Program-made: the position numbers and the translations under genes | Assembly: GCA_947484245.1 (NCBI GenBank) | Contig: CANKOT010000005.1 | Location: 1 to 56,818 of the forward strand | Source of the DNA: Comamonadaceae bacterium | GTDB taxonomy: Bacteria > Pseudomonadota > Gammaproteobacteria > Burkholderiales > Burkholderiaceae | Reading direction: 5' to 3' | Length of the DNA: 56,818 nucleotides | The notes under the pieces: generated by a model | Databases searched by the model: none | The model's input: only the letters and a program-made list of their open reading frames with translations | What the model was told of the DNA's origin: nothing | Shown: piece after piece, positions 42,315-50,971 of the stretch | Layout: the number at the start of each line of letters is the position of its first letter | Numbering within the stretch: position 1 is the first letter of the stretch

Positions 42315-44525
42315 ATGGTTATGAACGCTAGCACCCCCAAGCCATTTTTATCGCCCTATCTTTCTTCCGTGTCAGACTTGCCCAAGCAAGCGCCGCAGGC
42401 TCCGAATGCCTACGTTCCGCAAATTCGCCTTTATCAAAATTGGTTGAGTCAAAACCGCGGCATTGCCTTTGAACATTACAAAGATCTGTGGCAGTGGTCC
42501 ATCACCGAACTCGAAGAATTTTGGCAAAGCATTTGGGATTACTTTGATGTTCAATCACCCACACCACACACGGCGGTGTTGGCCAAAAATGCAATGCCGG
42601 GTGCCATTTGGTTTCCAGGTGCACAAGTTAACTATGCCAGCCAAGTCTTAAGGCATGTTCAGGCCGCGCATGCCGCAGGCTTTCCCGCCGTCATTGCCCA
42701 AAACGAAAAAGGCCAGCACCAAGAAATTTCATGGCCCGAGCTGCAACGCCAAGTGGCCTCCATGGCCTTGCACCTCAAAGCACAGGGCGTCCAACCGGGC
42801 GATCGGGTGGCTGCTTACTTGCCCAATATTCCAGAAGCCATCGTGGCTCTTTTAGCCACCGTGAGTGTGGGCGGCGTGTGGAGTATTTGCGCGCCCGACA
42901 TGGGCACCTTGGCCGTTCTCGATCGCTTTAAACAGATTGAGCCTAAGGTGCTGATTGCCTGCGATGGCGTGACCTATGGTGCCAAGGATTACGACCGCAT
43001 GGCGGTGGTGCAAGAGCTCAAGGATGCGCTGCCGACGGTTCAGCATGTGATCTTGCATGACAACTTGGGTGTTGCAGATTTGGCCAGCAACGAAGTGGCG
43101 TCAGCCGTTCGCATGTCGCAAACCACATCAAGGCATGGACCAGAAGTTGACGCATTTTGTCCGATGGCCTTGCCCTTTGATCATCCTTTGTGGATTGTTT
43201 ATTCAAGTGGCACCACAGGTTTGCCCAAGCCCATTGTGCATGGTCATGGCGGCACTTTGATTGTCGCTTTGGCGCTCAAAATTTTGCACAACGACATCGG
43301 CTGCAGCTATCACCTTAACAGCTGGGGCGAGCGCTTTCATTGGTACAGCTCCACGGGGTGGGTCATGTGGAACGCGCAAGTGGGCGGCTTGATGAATGGC
43401 ACCACTTGCGTCATTTATGACGGCAACCCAGGCGGCAGCAAAGACAACCCCGACTGGAGCACGCTCTGGCGCTTTGCCGCTGAAAACAAGGTGACATTTT
43501 TTGGTGCAGGCGCAGCCTTTTTTGCCAATTGTCAAAAGTCGGGTGTGGATCTCACACGGTGTGGTGATTTGTCGCGTGTTCGCGCATTGGGCACAACGGG
43601 ATCGCCTCTTTCTGCAGACACCCAAAACTGGGGCAACGACCAATTTCAACGCATCAAAGCGCAGCATCAAAGTGCGCCGCACCTTCACCGCGAAACAGAC
43701 GGCGATATTTGGTGGTGCAATATTTCAGGTGGCACAGATTTCTGTGGCGCGTTCATTGGTGGCAATCGTGAGCTGCCACAAGAAGCCGGTGTCATGCAAT
43801 GCCGCTTGTTGGGTTGTGCTGTGGAAGCATGGAATGAGGCGGGAGAACCCGTGCACGGCGAGGTGGGGGAGTTGGTATGTGCGCAGCCCATTCCCTCGAT
43901 GCCTTTGTACTTTTGGAATGACCAAAACAACACGCGGTATTTGGCGAGTTATTTCGAAATGTACCCAGCAGGCCATGGACGCCAACCTGGCGGCGGCGAT
44001 GCAGATGCGGCTTATGGTGGCGTGTGGCGGCATGGCGATTGGTTGCGCATTGGCGCAGCAGAACAAGGCCAAAACGGCGGCGAAGGCTGTGTCATTTTTG
44101 GCCGCAGCGATGCCACCATCAATCGCCATGGTTTGCGCATGGGCACCAGTGAGCTTTACAGCGCGGTAGAAGCATTGCCAGAAGTGATCGACAGCATGGT
44201 GGTCGATTTGGAATACTTAGGCCGTGAAAGTTACATGCCTTTGTTTGTGGTGTTAAGGGCCGGACTGACCTTGGACGATGCACTGAAAAGCACGTTGAAC
44301 AACGCCATCAAAACAGCCTTGAGCCCGCGCTTTATTCCCAATGAAATTTTCCAAGTGGCTGAAATACCGCGCACCTTGTCCGGCAAAAAACAAGAGTTGC
44401 CCATTAAAAAACTCATGCTAGGGCAGCCCTTAGAAAAGGTTGTCAACAAAGATGCGATGGCCAATCCAGCTTGCTTGGACTGGTATGTTGCGTTGGCAAA
44501 AAAACATTTGGCCAAAACGGCCTGA
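42315..44525 (+). CDS. aacS: Acetoacetyl-CoA synthetase
   Basis: 736 residues. It activates acetoacetate to its CoA ester with ATP, linking ketone body or polyhydroxybutyrate breakdown to acetyl-CoA. ANL-family motifs: the phosphate loop YSSGTTGLPKPIVHGHG, then FHWYSSTGWVMWNAQVGGL, NISGGTDFCGAFIGG, GVWRHGDWL and GRSDATINRHGLRMGTSELY, with PRTLSGKKQELPIKK and the AMP-lysine near the end. The region between is interrupted by a Gly-rich loop (GGGDADAAYGG). ATG 42315 or ATG 42321 could start it. Confidence 0.95.
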   Translation: MVMNASTPKPFLSPYLSSVSDLPKQAPQAPNAYVPQIRLYQNWLSQNRGIAFEHYKDLWQWSITELEEFWQSIWDYFDVQSPTPHTAVLAKNAMPGAIWFPGAQVNYASQVLRHVQAAHAAGFPAVIAQNEKGQHQEISWPELQRQVASMALHLKAQGVQPGDRVAAYLPNIPEAIVALLATVSVGGVWSICAPDMGTLAVLDRFKQIEPKVLIACDGVTYGAKDYDRMAVVQELKDALPTVQHVILHDNLGVADLASNEVASAVRMSQTTSRHGPEVDAFCPMALPFDHPLWIVYSSGTTGLPKPIVHGHGGTLIVALALKILHNDIGCSYHLNSWGERFHWYSSTGWVMWNAQVGGLMNGTTCVIYDGNPGGSKDNPDWSTLWRFAAENKVTFFGAGAAFFANCQKSGVDLTRCGDLSRVRALGTTGSPLSADTQNWGNDQFQRIKAQHQSAPHLHRETDGDIWWCNISGGTDFCGAFIGGNRELPQEAGVMQCRLLGCAVEAWNEAGEPVHGEVGELVCAQPIPSMPLYFWNDQNNTRYLASYFEMYPAGHGRQPGGGDADAAYGGVWRHGDWLRIGAAEQGQNGGEGCVIFGRSDATINRHGLRMGTSELYSAVEALPEVIDSMVVDLEYLGRESYMPLFVVLRAGLTLDDALKSTLNNAIKTALSPRFIPNEIFQVAEIPRTLSGKKQELPIKKLMLGQPLEKVVNKDAMANPACLDWYVALAKKHLAKTA

Positions 44526-44526
44526 T

Positions 44527-44559
44527 AAGAAAAAAGCCAGTGTGAAAAACACACTGGCT
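44527..44559 (-). terminator. Rho-independent terminator for dapD
   Basis: Perfect 10-bp stem AGCCAGTGTG/CACACTGGCT (44535-44544, 44550-44559) with a 5-nt loop. Read on the minus strand it is followed by TTTTTTCTT, so it serves dapD. The plus strand lacks a T run. Confidence 0.85.
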
Positions 44560-44599
44560 TCGCAGTTGGCGCCATGCGCACCTGGCGCAAGTTTAAAAA

Positions 44600-45583
44600 T
44601 CAGTTCTTGTGCAAATCTGCGTTCAAGCTGCCCCAGCTTTCGGTGCGAGGAATGGCTTGCACTGCGCCGGATTGAGAATCCCGGCGGAACAAGATGCCAT
44701 TTCGACCAGACAACTCACGCGCCTTGACCACACTGCCATCGGGCATTTTGACGCGCGTGCCGCCAGTGATGTAGCAACCGGCTTCCACCACGCAATCGTC
44801 ACCCAATGAAATGCCAATGCCAGAGTTGGCACCCAGCAAACAACGCTTGCCCACGGAGATGACTTCTTTGCCACCACCCGACAAGGTGCCCATGATGGAG
44901 GCGCTGCCGCCCACATCGCTTTGATCATCGACCAATACGCCCGCACTGATGCGGCCTTCCACCATCGATGCGCCCAAGGTGCCTGCGTTGAAGTTGCAAA
45001 AGCCTTCGTGCATGACGGTGGTGCCAGAGGCCAAGTGCGCACCCAAGCGCACGCGGTCGACGTTGGCGATGCGAACACCCGAGGGCACCACGTAGTCGGT
45101 CATGTAGGGAAACTTGTCGACAGCTTTGACATCAAACACCACGCGAGCTGCGCGTGCGCGCAAACGTGCGTCTTGCAACTGGTCTAAGGGGCAAGGGCCC
45201 ATCGATGTCCAGGCCACATTGGCCAGCATGCCAAAGATGCCCGTCAAGTTGGCTTGGTGCGGTTTGACCAAACGGTGACTGAGCAAATGCAAACGCAAAA
45301 ACACATCGTGCGTGTCTTTGGCGGGTTCTGCCAAAGTGGCGATGCTGGTTTTGACGGCCACTACATTGACACCGCGCAATTCGCAAGGACCAAGCGTTTT
45401 GACAAAGGCTTCACCCAAATGCGCACGCGCATCGGCCTCTGAGAGAACCTGACTGCCATTCTCTTTCAAGCCTTCGGCCAGTTGAGGGGCGGGGTACCAG
45501 GTGTCTAACACGGTACCGTCTTTGGCGATGGTGGCCAAGCCGTAGGCGATGGCGCCACTTTGAATCATGGGAGGGGTTTGCAT
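44600..45583 (-). CDS. dapD: Tetrahydrodipicolinate N-succinyltransferase, long form
   Basis: 327 residues. Lysine/diaminopimelate pathway enzyme that succinylates tetrahydrodipicolinate. The C-terminal left-handed beta-helix carries GTLGASMVEGRISAGVLVDDQSDVGG, SIMGTLSGGGKEVISVG and CLLGANSGIGISLGDDCVVEAG, and ends near LNADLHKN. This pattern matches the longer DapD class known from actinobacteria and pseudomonads, not the ~275-residue form usual in beta- and gammaproteobacteria. ATG 45581-45583 is used; no strong purine-rich ribosome site is seen. It is followed by a terminator. Confidence 0.93.
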   Translation of the reverse strand: MQTPPMIQSGAIAYGLATIAKDGTVLDTWYPAPQLAEGLKENGSQVLSEADARAHLGEAFVKTLGPCELRGVNVVAVKTSIATLAEPAKDTHDVFLRLHLLSHRLVKPHQANLTGIFGMLANVAWTSMGPCPLDQLQDARLRARAARVVFDVKAVDKFPYMTDYVVPSGVRIANVDRVRLGAHLASGTTVMHEGFCNFNAGTLGASMVEGRISAGVLVDDQSDVGGSASIMGTLSGGGKEVISVGKRCLLGANSGIGISLGDDCVVEAGCYITGGTRVKMPDGSVVKARELSGRNGILFRRDSQSGAVQAIPRTESWGSLNADLHKN

Positions 45584-45639
45584 GGAGGTGTCTAAAAAAT
45601 CAAAAGAGAGATTATCGGGCTTTGTCGGGTGCTTTGTCT

Positions 45640-46725
45640 TTAACGCAGTTCAGACAAGGCAATGGTTTGCTTTTTCAGCCATTCGCCTTGGGTATTTTGG
45701 AAGCCCAGTTGAATAAGCTGTTGGGGCCAATCAAATTCGATCAGCGCAAAGTGATTTTGAGTGATGAGGTCGCCCAGGCGATTGGGGCCCTGTTCTTTGG
45801 CAGAGGCCCATGCGTGCGTCATGCCACTTGAAGTGATCTCATACAGGGGGTAATTGTCAGGAACGGGGTTTTTGTAGATGGCACCAATGTGCCGGTCGCC
45901 CGACAAGAACGCCACACCCTTTGCGCCTGTCTGCTTGATGAGTTGTCGCAAGCGCAGTTGCTCAACAGGGAAGTTGTGCCAACCTTCAAAGCCATGCCCC
46001 TCCACAATCACTTGCACGCTTGAAACAATCAATCGAATGTCAGCCGGCTGTTTCAATTGAGCTTCAAGCCATTGCCACTGAGCCTCTCCCAACATGGTTT
46101 TTTGGGGGTCTGCGTCAGGCACAAACCTTTCTTTCCCCGGCGCACCACGCTGATCGGTGATGCGCAGCTTGGACCGAAACCAGCGGGTGTCCAACAAAAC
46201 AACTTGGACGCGCTGGCCTATGGGCCCAAAAACTTGTGCGTGATAAAGCCCGGGGCGAGCTCTTCGGGGGTCGTCCGCTGGCAGACGCCAGAAGTCGACG
46301 AAAGCATTTTTAGCTTCTTGCTTGTGCACGAACTCCTCACCCCCATCGTTCAAGCCAAAGTCGTGATCGTCCCAAACGGCCAAGTGGGGAATGGCGGCAC
46401 GCAAGGCGGCAAACCCGGGCTGCGCGGCTTGGGCCGCATAGGCATTTTCTAAATTCTCTAACTGCCATGGTTGGCTGCTTGCGTAAACATTGTCTCCGCC
46501 AAAAATAAACAGGTCGGGCTTTGCGGCCAAGATGCTTTGCCAAATGGGCTGCGGCTTTCTTTGATCAATGCAAGAACCAAAAATAATTTTTTGGAGTTGA
46601 GCCGGCCAAGCCCTTGGTCCGCCGGGGTTCTCAACCGGTTTGATGCTTCTTCCTTGTGCAAAAGCACCCAAGCTCGCAAGCATTGAGCTGAGTGCGCTGG
46701 CTTTTAAGAGTTGACGACGGTCCAA
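45640..46725 (-). CDS. PhoD-like alkaline phosphatase/phosphodiesterase
   Basis: 361 residues. A Tat-like signal (DRRQLLKASALSSMLASLGAFAQG) predicts export of a folded metalloenzyme. Motifs FGSCIDQ, FIFGGDNVYA, WDDHDFGLNDGG and FLSGDRHIGA are the metal-binding residues of PhoD-type calcineurin-fold phosphatases. The start appears to be TTG 46723-46725 with AGGAG upstream; the next in-frame ATG lies inside the signal. It may release phosphate from phosphodiesters or phospholipids. Divergent from the TetR gene. Confidence 0.9.
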   Translation of the reverse strand: MDRRQLLKASALSSMLASLGAFAQGRSIKPVENPGGPRAWPAQLQKIIFGSCIDQRKPQPIWQSILAAKPDLFIFGGDNVYASSQPWQLENLENAYAAQAAQPGFAALRAAIPHLAVWDDHDFGLNDGGEEFVHKQEAKNAFVDFWRLPADDPRRARPGLYHAQVFGPIGQRVQVVLLDTRWFRSKLRITDQRGAPGKERFVPDADPQKTMLGEAQWQWLEAQLKQPADIRLIVSSVQVIVEGHGFEGWHNFPVEQLRLRQLIKQTGAKGVAFLSGDRHIGAIYKNPVPDNYPLYEITSSGMTHAWASAKEQGPNRLGDLITQNHFALIEFDWPQQLIQLGFQNTQGEWLKKQTIALSELR

Positions 46726-46837
46726 GGGTGCTCCTGTCTTGAAGGGGTCTTCAATGTGGTCTGGTGAGGGACGGTTGAGCTTGCGAAGGCAAAAGATTTA
46801 CCAACTTAAACTCGAAGCCTATTTTATGACCGGCCAG

Positions 46838-46865
46838 TTCAAGTTTGGATATCGGTTGCTAAAAT
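46838..46865 (+). promoter_or_regulatory. Putative promoter giving leaderless TetR mRNA
   Basis: TTCAAG (46838-46843), 16-bp spacer, TAAAAT (46860-46865). The usual start point seven bases downstream is the A of the ATG at 46872. Confidence 0.4.
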
Positions 46866-46871
46866 ACCCAC

Positions 46872-47525
46872 ATGACAAGCACCACTGAGCCCCTCAAAAA
46901 ATCATTCAAAGCTCAAATGCTAGAGGCCAGAGAGACAGCCATTACGGCTTCTGTCAATCGCCTCTTGGCTGAGAAAGGCTTTGATGCCATGACGGTGGAT
47001 GAAGTGGCCGCGGAGGTGGGCATTGCCAAAGCCAGCCTTTACAAGCATTTCAGTAGCAAAGAAGAGTTGGCTTGTGCGGCCATGGTGCAGGCCATGCAAA
47101 AAGCACAAGCATTCTTGGAAGAGCTGCAGGCGCAATCGCTGAAATCAGAAGGTCAAAGCGTGGGCATTGCATTCAAGAAACTCAAGGCCACCACGCGTTG
47201 GACACTCGAAGTGAAGTTGGCCGGACAAATGCCAACCTTGCCCAGTCACAACTCCAGCTTGCGCGCTACCCTCATGGCCAGTCGACCCTACATGGACGGC
47301 CTGATGAATGTGAGTGATTTGCTGGGCGCCTGGATTGTTCAGGCGCAAAAAGAGGGTGATATCAATCCGGCTTTGCCACCTATTGCCGTGTTGTACACCT
47401 TGTATGCCCGCGCTTGCGACCCGGTGGTGGAGTTTCTCAAGATGAGCGAACTGCACAGCAATGACGAAATCATTGAAATGGTGATGAGTACTTGTTTTGA
47501 AGGCTTGGCGGCTAGAAAAAACTGA
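46872..47525 (+). CDS. TetR/AcrR family transcriptional regulator
   Basis: 217 residues. HTH near the N-terminus: AITASVNRLLAEKGFDAMTVDEVAAEVGIAKASLYKHFSSKEEL. The C-terminal ligand domain is of unknown specificity. ATG 46872 has no Shine-Dalgarno sequence and lies 7 bp after a good -10 box, so it may be translated leaderless. It is divergent from the PhoD-like gene, a possible target, and converges on the metallophosphoesterase with 7 bp between. Confidence 0.93.
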   Translation: MTSTTEPLKKSFKAQMLEARETAITASVNRLLAEKGFDAMTVDEVAAEVGIAKASLYKHFSSKEELACAAMVQAMQKAQAFLEELQAQSLKSEGQSVGIAFKKLKATTRWTLEVKLAGQMPTLPSHNSSLRATLMASRPYMDGLMNVSDLLGAWIVQAQKEGDINPALPPIAVLYTLYARACDPVVEFLKMSELHSNDEIIEMVMSTCFEGLAARKN

Positions 47526-47532
47526 CAGGCCA

Positions 47533-48360
47533 TTAGACCGCGACACGCACTATTTTTTGTGGCTCAAAGTTGATTTGCTCGTTCTTGCGAGCATAGCCAA
47601 ATGGGTTGGCAACCACTCGGCACCCCTGGTGAACATAATCATGAGCGCAGTGCAAGTGACCATGTAACCACACCTGGGCTTTGGGCATGAGGTGGTCAAG
47701 CGCGTTGCAAAAGCCAGCTGTGCCAGGTGTCAGGCCGTAGCGTGGATCGGCACTTTTCAAGCTGGGTGCGAAATGCGTGATCACCACGGTCGGCCCTTCA
47801 AAATCTTCTGACAAGGCCTTTGTCAGCCAGGCCTGATCGGCTTGCGCTTTGGCTTTCACGGCGGCAGATAAAAATGCCTCGCCATTCAAGGTGGTACCTG
47901 TTTTGCGAAGGTAAAAGTCAGCAGCACGCTCGGCTTTTTCGCGCGCTTTTAGTTGTTGAGAGAGCGGTCCGTTCTGGGGCACCAGCGCCTCAAAATCACT
48001 CCACAAGGTGCAAGCTACCAAGCGAACGCCTTTGAAAATCACCACGTCTTGATGCAAGAACGTGATGCCCAGGCGTTCGCATGTTTCGCGCAGGCGCGCA
48101 TCTGCATCTTCAAACGGCATGCCATCGTACTCATGATTGCCGGGCACAAAGAAAACCGGCACAGGCCACGCGGCCAAATCTTTGCGCGGCGAAAACCGAG
48201 CCAAACCAAAGTCAGCGTCGTTCTGATCATTCAACATCGAGCCAGCTTGGTAGGAGCCAATGTCGCCCGCCAGTACCAGTAGATCCGCCAATGGATTGGC
48301 TTCTGGTGTGAAGTGGGGATGTGTTTCCAGATGCAAGTCAGAAAGCAATTGAATGTTCAT
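47533..48360 (-). CDS. Calcineurin-like metallophosphoesterase
   Basis: 275 residues. Metal motifs: LLSDLHLETHP, LVLAGDIGS, FVPGNHEYDG, a VITHFAPS segment and HGHLHCAHDY. Cytoplasmic phosphoesterase of unknown substrate; the family includes YkuE-, UshA- and cAMP-type enzymes and this compact one-domain form is often uncharacterised. It overlaps the LysR stop by four bases (ATGA), so the LysR gene and this one form an operon. Confidence 0.93.
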   Translation of the reverse strand: MNIQLLSDLHLETHPHFTPEANPLADLLVLAGDIGSYQAGSMLNDQNDADFGLARFSPRKDLAAWPVPVFFVPGNHEYDGMPFEDADARLRETCERLGITFLHQDVVIFKGVRLVACTLWSDFEALVPQNGPLSQQLKAREKAERAADFYLRKTGTTLNGEAFLSAAVKAKAQADQAWLTKALSEDFEGPTVVITHFAPSLKSADPRYGLTPGTAGFCNALDHLMPKAQVWLHGHLHCAHDYVHQGCRVVANPFGYARKNEQINFEPQKIVRVAV

Positions 48361-49334
48361 GCGGGCCTTGCACTTTTAAAAACATCGCGCGCAATATTGA
48401 TCAGCATCTCTCTAAGCCAAACGTGTTCGCTTTGTGCATGTTTGCGCCTGTGCCAGACGGCATCGACGTGCAGGGTGGGGACTTTGAATGGCAGCTCGCA
48501 AATGAACAACTCATCGGCAATGCCCGTGGTGGGCACAAAGTGTTTGGGCAGAACGGTTAGCAGGTCAGAGTTAACCACCACACGACCTGCGGTGAAAAAC
48601 TGGTTGACAGTCATCACGACACGCCTTTGTTTGCCAATCGACGCCAAGGCTTCATCGATAAAACCGTAGGGCCGCCCAGAAAAACTCACCAGCAAATGGC
48701 GGGCATTGCAAAACTCCGCCAAGCTGATGTTCTTTTGAGCCAAAGGATGCTGACGCCGCATCACGCAGACATATTCACCGTCATACAGGCGCTGATGTTC
48801 GTATGCAAGCGCCTCGCCCGATTGCGCTTTCGCCGTGAGGTCTGCCAGAACGGCCGGAAAATAACCCAAGGCCAAATCGGCAATGCCATCGTTCAGCATG
48901 TTTCGGGGGTCGCGTGTGGTGAGCGGCAAAACACGAATCGACACATTGGGCGCATGCTTTTCCAAAACTTGACCCAAGTCTCCCATTAATTCTGCTGCGG
49001 TGGCGTCGGCCATGGCCAAGACAAAAGAATTGCGAGCTTCAGAGGGCATAAAGTGTTGGGGCACCAAAGCCGTTTGCAACTGATCAAGAGCGGCCCTGAC
49101 GTTGGGCCACAGCAGCAAAGCAAAAGGCGTCGGCGTGATGCCATGGCCCTCGCGCCTGACCAGATCATCGCCCAATGTTTCACGCAGTCGGCGCAATGAA
49201 TTGCTCACAGCAGGCTGAGTGATGGACAAGTTGCGCGCGGCTTTGGTCAGGCTTTTTTCAGCCATGACTTCATCAAAAACCCGAAGCAGGTTCAGATCCA
49301 AGCTTCGAAAATTGGTATGGACAGCCTCAATCAT
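48357..49334 (-). CDS. LysR family transcriptional regulator
   Basis: 325 residues from ATG 49332-49334. N-terminal HTH: NLLRVFDEVMAEKSLTKAARNLSITQPAVSNSLRRL, followed by the LysR effector-binding domain (two alpha/beta lobes). Resembles the NahR/NodD-like branch by its start SLDLNLLRVFDEV. Effector unknown. A TTG lies six codons upstream. It is co-transcribed with the metallophosphoesterase and divergent from the 164-residue membrane protein gene, 172 bp away. Confidence 0.93.
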   Translation of the reverse strand: MIEAVHTNFRSLDLNLLRVFDEVMAEKSLTKAARNLSITQPAVSNSLRRLRETLGDDLVRREGHGITPTPFALLLWPNVRAALDQLQTALVPQHFMPSEARNSFVLAMADATAAELMGDLGQVLEKHAPNVSIRVLPLTTRDPRNMLNDGIADLALGYFPAVLADLTAKAQSGEALAYEHQRLYDGEYVCVMRRQHPLAQKNISLAEFCNARHLLVSFSGRPYGFIDEALASIGKQRRVVMTVNQFFTAGRVVVNSDLLTVLPKHFVPTTGIADELFICELPFKVPTLHVDAVWHRRKHAQSEHVWLREMLINIARDVFKSARPA

Positions 49335-49506
49335 TTCCGTTGTGAATGACAAGCATCATCAATATAAAGTTGAACAACACTGGAGTAAACCCTAGTATTC
49401 GCACAAGGTCAAGCAAAAAGTGGGTTTTTCAGAAAGCCAAGACACCCAAGCCAAGACCCCAAAGTAAAGCCATCAAACCATTGACCTTCATGAATAGGAA
49501 ATCCAA

Positions 49507-50001
49507 ATGAAACACTATTTTGTCCACATAGAGTACCCCCAGACGCACGCTGGGGTCGATCGTGCCGAAATGGCCGTTGCCAATCTCAAACGCATGGCCG
49601 ATAACTTCAGCCCCACACGCACATTGGCCGCCATGCTTTTGGCCGCCATCGTGGCGGCGTTGGTGGTGGTCGCTGACCAAATGATGGCCACGTGGGCTGA
49701 TGGCCATTTACTAGCCGCCTGGGTTGCACTTTGGGCGGTGGTTTTTGCTGCTGTAGGCTTGTTTGCTGGCGTGTCTAAAACACTGGCCATTCAAACTAAG
49801 CAAGCCTTAGATGCTTGGTCCGCGCGCATGGCGCGGCGCCGATCAGATGAGCGTTTGTGGTCTATTGCACAAACCGACGCCCGCTTGATGGCAGAACTAC
49901 AAGGCGCCTTGAGCCGTTCAGATGCAGAAGCCGCTTCGCTACAAAGCAGCACACAGCGACGTGTTGCGCGCATGCTGCAAAATCGTCAGTACTACATTTA
50001 A
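49507..50001 (+). CDS. Membrane protein with two helices, unknown function
   Basis: 164 residues. A soluble N-terminus (MKHYFVHIEYPQTHAGVDRAEMAVANL) precedes two hydrophobic helices, LAAMLLAAIVAALVVVADQM and LLAAWVALWAVVFAAVGLFAGV, then an amphipathic Ala/Arg-rich tail likely to be cytoplasmic. I do not recognise the family; the tail could interact with DNA or another protein. A classic terminator follows 10 bp after the stop. The LysR gene upstream is divergent and could regulate it. Confidence 0.85.
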   Translation: MKHYFVHIEYPQTHAGVDRAEMAVANLKRMADNFSPTRTLAAMLLAAIVAALVVVADQMMATWADGHLLAAWVALWAVVFAAVGLFAGVSKTLAIQTKQALDAWSARMARRRSDERLWSIAQTDARLMAELQGALSRSDAEAASLQSSTQRRVARMLQNRQYYI

Positions 50002-50010
50002 ACCAGCGTT

Positions 50011-50043
50011 CACAAAGCCTCCTTCGGGAGGCTTTGTGTTTTT
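50011..50043 (+). terminator. Rho-independent terminator with UUCG tetraloop
   Basis: Perfect 12-bp stem CACAAAGCCTCC (50011-50022) / GGAGGCTTTGTG (50027-50038) closed by TTCG and followed by TTTTT. Textbook hairpin after the membrane protein gene. Confidence 0.95.
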
Positions 50044-50048
50044 GGCGA

Positions 50049-50936
50049 TCAAGCTGATTCGTTATTTTGAGATTGAGAATGGGCTTTCTGCGAAGCCAAA
50101 TAAATACCCGGCAAAATGAACGCAGCGCCGACGGCGTGATGCCAGCCCAAAGTTTCGCCCAAGAACAGCCAAGCCACCACACCCCCGTACAAAGGCCCCA
50201 GGTAGAGGCTTGCAGCCACGCGGCTAGCACCTAGGGTTTTTTGACAAAACCCATAAGACCAGTAAGCGCCCACGCCTGGGAAAATTGCTGCTGCAAGAAC
50301 AAGCCAAGCTGCATCCAAGCTCCACCCTGCATGCTGCGTGGCCGTCCACTCGGTGATTGCAAACGGCAGCAAAACCAGGCTGCCCCCAAAGCAAGTGGCT
50401 GCCAATCTGGCGGTTGAGCTCAATGGACTTGCCCACTTTTTAAGCAACAAGGCGTAGGCCGCCCAAGCCACCATGGCAATGACGACAAGGCCATCGCCTA
50501 GGACCCAAACAACTTGTGACAGTGCTGTCCACTGGCCTTTGACAACCACATGCAGGACACCCAGCAAAGCAATGCCAACCCCAAGTGACTGTTTCCAAGA
50601 AAATGACTCTTTCAGCCCGACAACGGCGCCGAGGGTGATCAAGACGGGTGAGGCGGCATAAATCAATGCAATGTTGATGGCGGTCGTTGTTTCTGCAGCC
50701 CAATAAACCCATGCGCCGCAAATGAGCATGCCCAGGCTGCCGAGCACCAGATACTGCCGCCAAGCTTGCATGGTGCTGTGTCTTTCGTGCCAGAGCTCGT
50801 GGCGGGCGATCAAAGCCAAAATGAGGCCTGCTAAAAACCAACGCCCCAATGCCAAAACATGGGGGCTGATGATGCCAGGCGCAGTTCTGGCCACAATGTA
50901 GTTCACCGACCACAAGGCCGGTGTGACCCATATCAA
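50049..50936 (-). CDS. EamA/DMT-family permease
   Basis: 295 residues with about ten helices in two repeats of the EamA fold: PALWSVNYIVARTAPGIISPHVLALGRWFLAG and IYAASPVLITLGAVVGLKESFSWKQSLGV, later YLGPLYGGVVAWLFLGETLGWHH. Likely exporter or importer of small metabolites. No in-frame ATG or GTG exists between the pckG stop and the first helix; TTG 50934-50936 is used, but a CTG or other start a few codons upstream is equally possible. It follows pckG by 35 bp and is probably co-transcribed. Confidence 0.86.
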   Translation of the reverse strand: MIWVTPALWSVNYIVARTAPGIISPHVLALGRWFLAGLILALIARHELWHERHSTMQAWRQYLVLGSLGMLICGAWVYWAAETTTAINIALIYAASPVLITLGAVVGLKESFSWKQSLGVGIALLGVLHVVVKGQWTALSQVVWVLGDGLVVIAMVAWAAYALLLKKWASPLSSTARLAATCFGGSLVLLPFAITEWTATQHAGWSLDAAWLVLAAAIFPGVGAYWSYGFCQKTLGASRVAASLYLGPLYGGVVAWLFLGETLGWHHAVGAAFILPGIYLASQKAHSQSQNNESA

Positions 50937-50971
50937 AACTTGCGCCAGCTTATGGCGCGCGTCTGCGTTGA

